Below, one piece after another: positions 44,733-52,288 of a DNA stretch of 64,000 nucleotides. Numbering within the stretch: position 1 is the stretch's first letter; each line of letters opens with the position of its first letter. The stretch lies in assembly GCF_004353525.1 (NCBI RefSeq), contig NZ_CP085524.1, positions 2,792,001 to 2,856,000 of the forward strand, in the 5' to 3' direction. The DNA comes from Zhaonella formicivorans. GTDB taxonomy: Bacteria > Bacillota > DUOV01 > Zhaonellaceae. The position numbers and the translations under genes are program-made. Under the pieces are notes generated by a model. The model saw only the letters and a list, made by a program, of their open reading frames with translations. It was not told the DNA's origin and searched no databases.

Positions 44733-44867
44733 TCAATCTGTGTCAGTTAGTAAATTATAAAAGCTAGGGTACAGAAGTGACAGGTCTTAGCTATGGTCAG
44801 CAGCACAGAAAGGAATTTAATGGAATCAGTAGAATTTTTTAATATATGCTTTGAAGGGGGGAATCCA

Positions 44868-46295
44868 GTGAGCGGTCAGCCGATAGAAGTAGAAAGCCTT
44901 AACCTTTCAAAGACGTTTACAGCAATGCTAGACTTATTGGACGACTGTATTTTTATTGTGGATCAAAAGGGTTACATGGTTTTTTATAACAGAGCTAATG
45001 AAAAACTCGACAAACTTGAACGGGACTTTGTAATTGGCCGGCATATTACTGAATGTTTTCAATTAAATGAACATACCAGCGTAACTTTACGGGCTTTGCG
45101 CAATCGTGAACCGGTCCTTGATGTTTTTCAGGACTACACCACAGTGCAGGGCCATCGCGTAGTTTCTGTAAGCAGTTCATACCCCATGTTTTATAAAAAT
45201 GAGCTAATAGGGGCATTAACTATAACAAAAGACATAACTAGATTTAAAAAACTATTGAATATTATCAATAACGAGTCGGCAGAAGTACCATTGGCCAAAG
45301 ACCCCAGTGCCCGTTACACGTTTGAGCAGATTATTGGGCAGAGCCCTTTGTTAATTAACAGCATTAATATAGCGCGTAAGGCCGCTAAAACTGATTCCCC
45401 CATTTTGCTTTTTGGGGAGACAGGCACAGGTAAAGAATTATTTGCTCAAAGCATTCACAACGAAAGCGGCATCAATGGTCCCTTTGTATCCCTAAACTGC
45501 GCGGCCATACCTGAAAATTTATTGGAAGGGATTTTATTCGGCACTGCTAAAGGAGCTTTTACTGGTTCTATAGAACGGGCCGGACTTTATGAAGAAGCTG
45601 CAAACGGTACTTTGTTTTTAGATGAGTTGAACTCCATGAATCTTAGCCAGCAGTCAAAGTTACTAAGAGTCTTGGAAACTGGCAGGTTAAGGAGAGTGGG
45701 AGAAACCAAAGAACGGATTGTTAAGGCAAGAATAATCAGCGCGCTGAATATATCCCCAATTAAAGCAATTGAGCAGGGCTTAATCCGGCAGGACCTTTTT
45801 TACCGTTTAGGCGTGGTTACAATTAAAATACCATCTTTAAGGGAGCGGCGGGAAGATATCCCCTTATTGACCGACTATTTTATCAATTATTATAACAGCG
45901 TTTTTAAACGTAAGGTACGCGGTGTTTCAGATGAAGTCATACAAATCTTTCTGGAGTACTCCTGGCCTGGTAATGTCAGGGAATTAAGGCATGCTGTAGA
46001 ACATGCCATGAACCTTATTGATAAGGAGGAAACAATAACAAAAGAACACTTGCCATATCTGCTTTTTGAAAAAGTCAACGTAAATTCTTTACAAGACCCA
46101 GGCCAAGCAGTTGATATTGCATTGGCCAGGGAGAGAGGTTGGAAGGATCTGAAGTCGTTTGTGGAAGCTGTAGAAAAAGAAGCCATTATAAATGTATTAA
46201 AAGATAGTAATGGTAATTTAAATAAAACGGCAAAAAAATTAGGCTTAAGCCGGCAAAACCTTGACTATAAGCTAAAAAAGTACGGCTTAACTTAA
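44868..46295 (+). CDS. Sigma-54-dependent activator with PAS domain, creatinine-cluster regulator
   Basis: About 475 residues from GTG 44868 (AAGGGGGG upstream); an in-frame ATG at 44793 lacks a good site but cannot be excluded. PAS (FIVDQKGYMVFYNRANEKLD), AAA+ with GETGTGKELFAQSIHNESG, GAFTGS in place of the usual GAFTGA loop, GTLFLDELNSMNLSQQ and YSWPGNVRELRHAVEHAM, then a Fis-type HTH (NLNKTAKKLGLSRQNLDYKL). Two sigma-54 promoters follow downstream (46450 and 50586), so it very probably activates the creatinase and MttB units. Confidence 0.9.
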   Translation: MSGQPIEVESLNLSKTFTAMLDLLDDCIFIVDQKGYMVFYNRANEKLDKLERDFVIGRHITECFQLNEHTSVTLRALRNREPVLDVFQDYTTVQGHRVVSVSSSYPMFYKNELIGALTITKDITRFKKLLNIINNESAEVPLAKDPSARYTFEQIIGQSPLLINSINIARKAAKTDSPILLFGETGTGKELFAQSIHNESGINGPFVSLNCAAIPENLLEGILFGTAKGAFTGSIERAGLYEEAANGTLFLDELNSMNLSQQSKLLRVLETGRLRRVGETKERIVKARIISALNISPIKAIEQGLIRQDLFYRLGVVTIKIPSLRERREDIPLLTDYFINYYNSVFKRKVRGVSDEVIQIFLEYSWPGNVRELRHAVEHAMNLIDKEETITKEHLPYLLFEKVNVNSLQDPGQAVDIALARERGWKDLKSFVEAVEKEAIINVLKDSNGNLNKTAKKLGLSRQNLDYKLKKYGLT

Positions 46296-46351
46296 AGCAG
46301 CTTAATAATTTACTAAAATGCAAAATTTTTTGAATTTAAAGTAAAAATTTT

Positions 46352-46369
46352 TTACAAATAAGCTTGTAA
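46352..46369. promoter_or_regulatory. Possible activator-binding inverted repeat
   Basis: TTACAA-N6-TTGTAA, about 80 bases upstream of the sigma-54 promoter, is a plausible enhancer half-site pair for the activator. A second copy was not found before the other sigma-54 promoter. Confidence 0.35.
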
Positions 46370-46374
46370 ATGCT

Positions 46375-46400
46375 ACCCAATTTATTTGGGTATTTTTGTT
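46375..46400 (+). terminator. Terminator of the sigma-54 activator gene
   Basis: ACCCAA-TTTAT-TTGGGT followed by ATTTTTGTTT. Confidence 0.75.
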
Positions 46401-46449
46401 TGCCTTTGATACAACAAGCATTGAAAAAAGACTAAGTTTATTATTATTT

Positions 46450-46466
46450 TGGCACAAGATTTGCTA
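46450..46466 (+). promoter_or_regulatory. Sigma-54 promoter of the creatinase operon
   Basis: TGGCACAAGATTTGCTA: GG and GC 10 bases apart, TTGCTA end identical to the other two sigma-54 promoters here. It lies 144 bases before the creatinase start. Confidence 0.92.
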
Positions 46467-46609
46467 ATTACTATGCGTGACAGAAAAATTTTGGGATTTA
46501 TTAACTTTAATAGGGGGAGGTTAGTTAGATGGGTACTGGATAAAGCTAGGTGCTATATTTATCACATTTTTCAAAATAATTAATTAAAATTAACCGGGGA
46601 GGAAACAAT

Positions 46610-47845
46610 ATGTTGCAAATGAGCGATCTGGAAAGGACTAAAATTATCCGCAACGGAGAAAAAGTCAAGCCCACTTTTTCCAGGACGGAGATGGACCGGC
46701 GCAATGCCAAGCTACGTCAGTTTATGGCTGAAAATGATATTGATGCAGTATTGTTTACTTCTTACCATAACATTAACTATTACAGCGACTTTTTATATAC
46801 GGCATTCGGTAGGAACTACGGCCTTATTGTCACTCAAGACAAACATGTAACGGTTAGTGCAAATATTGATGCCGGCATGCCTTGGCGTCGCAGTTATGAC
46901 GACAATATCGTTTATACCGACTGGCAGCGGGACAATTTCCAGTATGCCTGCAAAAAAATCATTTGCGAGGAGGCTGGTATTAAAAAGGGTCGTCTGGGAA
47001 TTGAAGAGGATCACATGACAATAGACCTGCGGAGAAAAATCCAGGATGCATTCCCTGATTTTGAACTGGTTGATGTAGCCCAAGCGGTAATGAAACACCG
47101 GATGATTAAATCCCCCGAGGAAATTCAACATATTAAAAACGGCGCGCATGTATGTGATGTGGGAGGATTTGCAATTAAAGAAGCCATTGCCGAAGGGGTG
47201 CCTGAATATGAACTGGCCCTTGTCGGCACAGCGGCTATGACCCGTGAAATTGCCAAGCTCTACCCCCATGCAGAATTAAGAGATACCTGGGTATGGTTCC
47301 AGTCGGGCATCAATACTGATGGTGCTCACAACTGGGCTACTACCAGAAAAATTCAAAACGGAGATATCTTAAGTCTCAACACTTTTTCTATGATTGCCGG
47401 TTACTATACTGCTCTGGAGCGGACTATGTTCTTTGGGAATGTATCTGATGCCCATATGAAATATTGGGAAATAAATATAGCTGTATATAAGCGTGGCCTT
47501 GAAATTCTTAAGCCCGGCATCAAATGTAAAGACGTCTGCGCTGAATTAAACGAAATCTATCGTGAATACAACTTATTGCCGTATCGTACTTTCGGCTACG
47601 GCCATTCCTTCGGAGTACTCAGTCACTATTATGGTCGTGAAGCAGGGCTTGAACTGCGCGAAGACATTGAAACTGTCTTAGAACCAGGCATGGTCATTTC
47701 CATGGAACCTATGATTATGATTCCTGAGGGACAACCAGGGGCAGGTGGATACCGCGAGCATGACATCCTAGTAATTACAGAAAACGGAGCAGAAAATATT
47801 ACCGGCTTCCCCGTTGGCCCAGAGCATAATATTGTGAAAAAATAA
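46610..47845 (+). CDS. Creatinase (creatine amidinohydrolase)
   Basis: A 411-residue protein nearly colinear with Pseudomonas creatinase: FTSYHNINYYSDFLY, NIVYTDWQRDN, WFQSGINTDGAHN (the active-site His), GDILSLNTFSMIAGYYTALE, FGYGHSFGVLSHYYGREAGL and EPGMVISMEPMIMIPEG with GGYREHDILV. It belongs to the pita-bread M24 fold but lacks need for metal ligands; it hydrolyses creatine to sarcosine and urea. The many creatinase-specific segments distinguish it from ordinary Xaa-Pro peptidases. AGGA site GAGGAAAC precedes the ATG. First gene after a sigma-54 promoter. Confidence 0.92.
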   Translation: MLQMSDLERTKIIRNGEKVKPTFSRTEMDRRNAKLRQFMAENDIDAVLFTSYHNINYYSDFLYTAFGRNYGLIVTQDKHVTVSANIDAGMPWRRSYDDNIVYTDWQRDNFQYACKKIICEEAGIKKGRLGIEEDHMTIDLRRKIQDAFPDFELVDVAQAVMKHRMIKSPEEIQHIKNGAHVCDVGGFAIKEAIAEGVPEYELALVGTAAMTREIAKLYPHAELRDTWVWFQSGINTDGAHNWATTRKIQNGDILSLNTFSMIAGYYTALERTMFFGNVSDAHMKYWEINIAVYKRGLEILKPGIKCKDVCAELNEIYREYNLLPYRTFGYGHSFGVLSHYYGREAGLELREDIETVLEPGMVISMEPMIMIPEGQPGAGGYREHDILVITENGAENITGFPVGPEHNIVKK

Positions 47846-47885
47846 TTTCTGTAAAGTGAGTTGAGCTGCAAGTTGCAGTTTTCAT

Positions 47886-47974
47886 AGCCTGACAATGACT
47901 TCTATGTTTACATCAGGAGCGCGGCAGACCTGGAACGCAGAAAATCTTATTAAGTCTTGTCAGGCTTTATTTTA
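47886..47974 (+). other. Long hairpin between creatinase and creatininase genes
   Basis: AGCCTGACAATGACTT (47886-47901) pairs with AAGTCTTGTCAGGCT (47952-47966) with one bulged base, followed by TTATTTTAT. A further inner CAGG/CCTG stem lies in the roughly 50-base loop. It could be a partial terminator or a processing site that sets unequal expression of the two enzymes. Confidence 0.55.
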
Positions 47975-48006
47975 TATTATGTTAATTAAGGGGAGGGATA
48001 TCTAAT

Positions 48007-48771
48007 TTGAATGCTTATTTAATCCAAAACTTAACCTGGAAAGAATACCAAGCCAAAGCCAAAGATGGTATTTTAATAATTCCTGCCGGTTCCACTGAAC
48101 AGCATGGTTTTCACCTGCCGCTCGGTGTAGATGCTATAATAGCTTCAAACTTTGCTTTACGGGTTGCAGAAAAAGTAGGTGGAGTTGTCGCACCAACTCT
48201 AACTTATGGCTATAAATCCCAGCCTAGCAGCGGCGGCGGGCCCCTTTTCCCTGGAACCATTGATCTGAATGGCGCCACTTTTACATCTTTAGTCAAAGAT
48301 ATATTAACGGAGTTTTTAGCTGATGGCTGGCAAAAGATCTTTATTCTGGATGCACATTATGAAAACGAAGCTTTTATAGCCGAAGCCTGTGATTTGATTT
48401 TACGTAACCCAAAAAACGCTTTTCCTAAAGTATTGCTTGGCAACTGGTGGGACAATATAGACCCTGATTTATTGGCGAAAATATTCGATGAAGTTGAATT
48501 CCGCGGTTGGGCCTTAGAGCATGCTGCCATTACTGAAACTTCTTTGATGATGTATTTTGCACCTGAACTGGTCCATCAAGAATTAAGCATTGATGAAAGT
48601 TTTAATCCACCGACTTACCAGTGTTTCCCTTTGCATGATTCATTATTGCCATCTTCTGGTTCTCTCTACACTGCTAGGTCTAGCTCTGCTGATAAAGGAA
48701 AAATTATTGTAGACAATGTCGTAGAAAAAATAAGTTCTTTTCTGACAAAAGAATTTAGTGAATTGTCTTAG
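48007..48771 (+). CDS. Creatininase (creatinine amidohydrolase)
   Basis: 254 residues from TTG 48007 (GGGGAGGG 9 bases upstream). It resembles Pseudomonas creatininase throughout: LTWKEYQAKAKDGILIIPAG, STEQHGFHLPLGVDA (metal ligands Glu, His, Asp), YGYKSQPSSGGGPLFPGTID, LDAHYENEAFIAEACDL (His and Glu ligands) and RGWALEHAAITETSLMM. The YGYKSQ..SGGG region separates true creatininases from the many other family members (for example MftE). It hydrolyses creatinine to creatine using two divalent metals. Confidence 0.9.
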   Translation: MNAYLIQNLTWKEYQAKAKDGILIIPAGSTEQHGFHLPLGVDAIIASNFALRVAEKVGGVVAPTLTYGYKSQPSSGGGPLFPGTIDLNGATFTSLVKDILTEFLADGWQKIFILDAHYENEAFIAEACDLILRNPKNAFPKVLLGNWWDNIDPDLLAKIFDEVEFRGWALEHAAITETSLMMYFAPELVHQELSIDESFNPPTYQCFPLHDSLLPSSGSLYTARSSSADKGKIIVDNVVEKISSFLTKEFSELS

Positions 48772-48835
48772 AATTTGACCAATAAATCAGAAAAATGAGA
48801 ACAATAATATAATTTTAAAAATAGGAGGGTTGCAA

Positions 48836-50155
48836 ATGAGCACTGAAATTGTAAAAAAGATGATAACTCAAGGTGATGCTGAAGGGCAAGATTTTCCATT
48901 AGGCGAAGTGCCAGAACATGCCCGTAAGGGAATGTACTCTATGGCTACTGTATTACTGGGTTTTACATTTTTTACTTCTACCATGTGGGCCGGTGGAAAA
49001 TTGGGCGTATCTTATAAATTTTGGCCTGATTTGGTTGGAGTTATGCTCATAGGAAACTTTTTGCTTGGGATTTATGTAGCCATACTTGGATATATAGCAT
49101 ATAAAACCGGCTACAATTCTGTGGTTCTTTCACGCTACAGTTTTGGCGATTGGGGCAGCAAGTGGCCCGACTTTGTATTTGGAATTACTCAGATAGGGTG
49201 GTATGCTTGGGGGACAGCTACCATAGCCATGGTTTTTGTTAAAATGCTGGGGCTAAGTGAAAGTTTATTAATACCTTTTATGATTTTTTTTGGGTTTGCC
49301 TTTTGCTGGACAGCGTACATTGGGTACCGCGGATTAGAGGCATTATCGGTAGTGGCAGTCCCGGCAATGACCATTTTGATAATCTGGAGTTTTATTATTT
49401 CTGTCAGGGATGTCGGTGGACTAGAAGGCTTAGTTAAAATCGTACCAAAAGAGCACTTAACTTTTGCTCAAGCATTGACGATAGTATTTGGCACATTTGT
49501 CAGTGGCGGAACGCAGTCTACTAACTGGAGTAGGTTTTCTAAAAGCGCAAAAATTGCAATAATATCTAGTCTTGCAGCATTCTTTGTGGGAAATGGGCTG
49601 ATGATATTTGCAGGTGCTTTTGGGGGATATGTCTATCAGCAGCCTGATATTGTGGAAGTACTGCTGCTACAGGGTCTATGGCTTCCTGCCTTAGTAATGC
49701 TTTTTTTGAATGTATGGACAACGCAGGATAATACTATTTATAACTTTTCAGTTGCAGGATGCAATATGTTTAGGACAGAAAATCGCCGGCTTTTTAACCT
49801 GGGTGGTGCTGCAATCGGTACTATGCTTGCTATTGCCGGCATGTATAACTGGCTAGTCCCGTATATTATTCTCCTGGGGACATTTATTCCGCCTATTGGC
49901 GGCGTGATCATGGCAGATTTCTTTATCAAGAATAAAAGGCAATATCCAAAGCTTTCTCAGGTAAAATTTAAGAAATTTAACTATGTAGGAATATCTGCGT
50001 ATATAATTGGTGCATTAGTTGCAAAGTTTAGTCCGGGCGTACCGCCTATTAACGGGATTGTGGCCTCTGTTATTGCTTATACTGTACTTGATAAAATAGC
50101 TGTTACTTTAAATTTATCTCAATATCATGAGATAGAACGCGAGGCCTCTGTATAG
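48836..50155 (+). CDS. NCS1-family permease, probable creatinine transporter
   Basis: About 439 residues from ATG 48836 (AGGAGGG 7 bases upstream). Twelve hydrophobic segments and the NCS1/CodB pattern: LLGFTFFTSTMWAGGKLG, VFGITQIGWYAWGTATIAM, VSGGTQSTNWSRFSKSA, NVWTTQDNTIYNFSVAGCN and GTFIPPIGGVIMADFF. CodB is a cytosine-proton symporter; relatives beside creatinine hydrolases import creatinine. Substrate is inferred from position directly after creatininase. Confidence 0.85.
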   Translation: MSTEIVKKMITQGDAEGQDFPLGEVPEHARKGMYSMATVLLGFTFFTSTMWAGGKLGVSYKFWPDLVGVMLIGNFLLGIYVAILGYIAYKTGYNSVVLSRYSFGDWGSKWPDFVFGITQIGWYAWGTATIAMVFVKMLGLSESLLIPFMIFFGFAFCWTAYIGYRGLEALSVVAVPAMTILIIWSFIISVRDVGGLEGLVKIVPKEHLTFAQALTIVFGTFVSGGTQSTNWSRFSKSAKIAIISSLAAFFVGNGLMIFAGAFGGYVYQQPDIVEVLLLQGLWLPALVMLFLNVWTTQDNTIYNFSVAGCNMFRTENRRLFNLGGAAIGTMLAIAGMYNWLVPYIILLGTFIPPIGGVIMADFFIKNKRQYPKLSQVKFKKFNYVGISAYIIGALVAKFSPGVPPINGIVASVIAYTVLDKIAVTLNLSQYHEIEREASV

Positions 50156-50301
50156 TATTGGGAGAGATTTATATAATTGTAGCTATATAGTCCTAGTTAT
50201 TCAATGTTATTAAATTTAAATACTGTAAAGTTGAATCAGTTTATCTTAGCAAGGCAGAAGAAGATAAAAATAATACAAGTGCTTAAAGAGGTGACTATTT
50301 A

Positions 50302-50451
50302 ATGGGCCTAACAGCAATATATATTTTAGAGCATTTATTTGCAATTTGTTTATTGATTTGTGGAGTTTTATATGTACGCCATATTGTATTTGACGAAATA
50401 GATGCTCCTAAAAACGTAAGGAAATATGATGATTTTTGTAATTTTAGCTAA
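50302..50451 (+). CDS. 49-residue single-span membrane peptide
   Basis: ATG 50302 with GAGGTG 8 bases upstream. The sequence has a hydrophobic segment (IYILEHLFAICLLICGVLYV) and a charged C-terminal tail (FDEIDAPKNVRKYDD). It lies between the creatinine permease and the terminator at 50504, so it probably ends the same operon. It could be a small accessory subunit of the permease or of another membrane protein; no family is recognised. Confidence 0.5.
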   Translation: MGLTAIYILEHLFAICLLICGVLYVRHIVFDEIDAPKNVRKYDDFCNFS

Positions 50452-50503
50452 GGCTTAAAAAATTATTAATTTTAATCAAAAAATTTTGTATTATTGCTTT
50501 TTT

Positions 50504-50540
50504 AAAGTTGCCCGCATAAAGAGCAACTTTCTTTTTTTTA
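50504..50540 (+). terminator. Terminator of the creatinase operon
   Basis: AAAGTTGC / GCAACTTT with CCGCATAAAGA loop and eight T. Confidence 0.9.
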
Positions 50541-50585
50541 CGGTATTTTCTGGCTTTAGAGGTAATTTGTTTTTCACTGTATTTT

Positions 50586-50602
50586 TGGCACAGAACTTGC
50601 TA
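50586..50602 (+). promoter_or_regulatory. Sigma-54 promoter of the MttB-like pair
   Basis: TGGCACAGAACTTGCTA: GG-N10-GC, same TTGCTA -12 element as at 46450. It lies 152 bases before the first methyltransferase gene. Confidence 0.92.
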
Positions 50603-50753
50603 CTTCAGTAGAATGAAAATATTTGGTAAAAAAATGCAACATTTTTAATTAAGGTAAGTTTCGGGAGGTGGACATATAGGAGAAATAGTGGGAAAAAGCT
50701 TAGTGTATAGGTACACAATAGTAAAATTTAGAGACCAGAAAGGGTGGTAACTG

Positions 50754-52238
50754 ATGACTGCAAAAAGTTTATACGTCCGGGCAAATTACGAAGTGAATCA
50801 GACTCCTCAGTTTAAAGTGTTGAGCGATGACCAGTGTGAAGAGATATATTTAGGTGCACTGGAGACTTTGGAAAGGACTGGTGCTGATGTGTATAGTAAA
50901 GAAGCACTGGAACTCTTGGCTAAAGGTGGTTGCTGGGTAGACGGAACTAGAGTGCGTTTTCCCTCATATGTGGTTGAAAAAGCTATTAGGTCAGTCCCTT
51001 CCCGTATTGTCATCAGCGATCGTAACGGGGTGCGCACCATGTTCTTGGAAGATCATAACATTTACTATGGTCCTGGTTCGGGCAGCGAATTTATTATAGA
51101 TTTTTTCAACGGGGAAAGGCGAAGACCGCAAAAATCAGATGTTGAACTAGTTGGCCGGATAGTTGATGCGATGCCAAACATGGATTTTGCCATGGAACTG
51201 GGCACCTGTATGGACGTTACTCCAACCTTGGCCGATGTACATGCTTTTGAGGCGCTGGTCAGGAATACAACTAAGCCCATTATTCAACCGGCCTATGGGG
51301 TAAAACAATGCCAGGACATATTGGATATGGCTGCGGCTGTTGCAGGAAGCTTAAAGGATCTGCAACAGAACCCTTTTATTATTTTCTATACCGAAACTAG
51401 TTCCCCTTTGCGCCATTTTGAAGAAGCCCTTGATAAGACAATTTTTGCGGCCAAGAATAGCATCCCTAATATCTACGCTCCGAGTACCTTTGCCGGTGGC
51501 GTAGCTCCCGTCACTTTGGCAGGAACAATTTTAATTGCGTTGGCAGATAATTTGGTTGGGTTAGTGGTAAGCCAATTAGCACGAGAAGGTGCTCCTTTTA
51601 TCATGGGAGGTATTGTTTCGACTGTAGATATTTCCGATGGTATGCCCTCTTACGGAGCTCCTGAAGCCAGCTTATTGGCGGCGGGATTTTCTAACGTAGC
51701 AAGTTATTTGGGACTGCTATGCAGCAGCATAGCTGGCTGTTCCGATTCAAAATGTTTTGATGCCCAGATGGGACTGGAAGCAGCATCCTCACTCTTAGTA
51801 GGGGGTTTAAGCGGCTCCAACATTATTCAAAAAAGCGGCAAATTAGAATATGGTGCTACCGGCTCTCTAGAGCTGATTGTTATGAACGATGAAACTATTG
51901 GAATGGTCAAAAGAATTCTAAGGGGAATACAGGTTAATGATGAGACAATGGCAGTTGATGTGATAGATTGTGTAGGTCCAGGGGGTCATTTCTTAGGTGA
52001 AGAACATACCATGAAATATTTTAGGACTGAGTTTTGGAGGCCTACACTGATGAACAGGTTCCGTTACGATGAATGGAAAGCAAATGGCGGCAAGACCATG
52101 GCGCAGCGTGTTAAGGAAAAGACTCAGAATATTATCAATAACCACCGGCCTGAGCCTTTGCCGGAAAAAACATTAGCGGAGATTAAAGCAATTGTGGAAA
52201 GGGCCGAATCCAGGGAAGCTACCCGAAAAAAGAAATAA
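50754..52238 (+). CDS. MttB-superfamily corrinoid methyltransferase, non-pyrrolysine (1)
   Basis: 494 residues of the trimethylamine methyltransferase (MttB) superfamily: FKVLSDDQCEEIYLGALETL at the N-terminus, YYGPGSGSEFIIDFFNGERR, LRHFEEALDKTIFAAKNSIP, PFIMGGIVSTVDISDGMPSY, SIAGCSDSKCFDAQMGLEA, YGATGSLELIVMND and VGPGGHFLGEEHTMKYFR. No in-frame TAG occurs, so it belongs to the non-Pyl branch that includes glycine betaine methyltransferase MtgB. These enzymes move a methyl group from a methylated amine to a corrinoid protein. No corrinoid protein gene is adjacent. Position in the creatinine cluster makes sarcosine or creatine-derived substrates plausible, which is inference. Confidence 0.85.
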   Translation: MTAKSLYVRANYEVNQTPQFKVLSDDQCEEIYLGALETLERTGADVYSKEALELLAKGGCWVDGTRVRFPSYVVEKAIRSVPSRIVISDRNGVRTMFLEDHNIYYGPGSGSEFIIDFFNGERRRPQKSDVELVGRIVDAMPNMDFAMELGTCMDVTPTLADVHAFEALVRNTTKPIIQPAYGVKQCQDILDMAAAVAGSLKDLQQNPFIIFYTETSSPLRHFEEALDKTIFAAKNSIPNIYAPSTFAGGVAPVTLAGTILIALADNLVGLVVSQLAREGAPFIMGGIVSTVDISDGMPSYGAPEASLLAAGFSNVASYLGLLCSSIAGCSDSKCFDAQMGLEAASSLLVGGLSGSNIIQKSGKLEYGATGSLELIVMNDETIGMVKRILRGIQVNDETMAVDVIDCVGPGGHFLGEEHTMKYFRTEFWRPTLMNRFRYDEWKANGGKTMAQRVKEKTQNIINNHRPEPLPEKTLAEIKAIVERAESREATRKKK

Positions 52239-52288
52239 GTATAAACTCTCTAAAGTGAGGCATTAGGAATAGAAAGGAGCGATTATAA

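Noticed and set aside
46517-46545. Four-codon frame ATG GGT ACT GGA TAA behind a Shine-Dalgarno-like sequence in the creatinase leader
   Set aside because: Too short to judge; could be a leader minigene but nothing else supports it.
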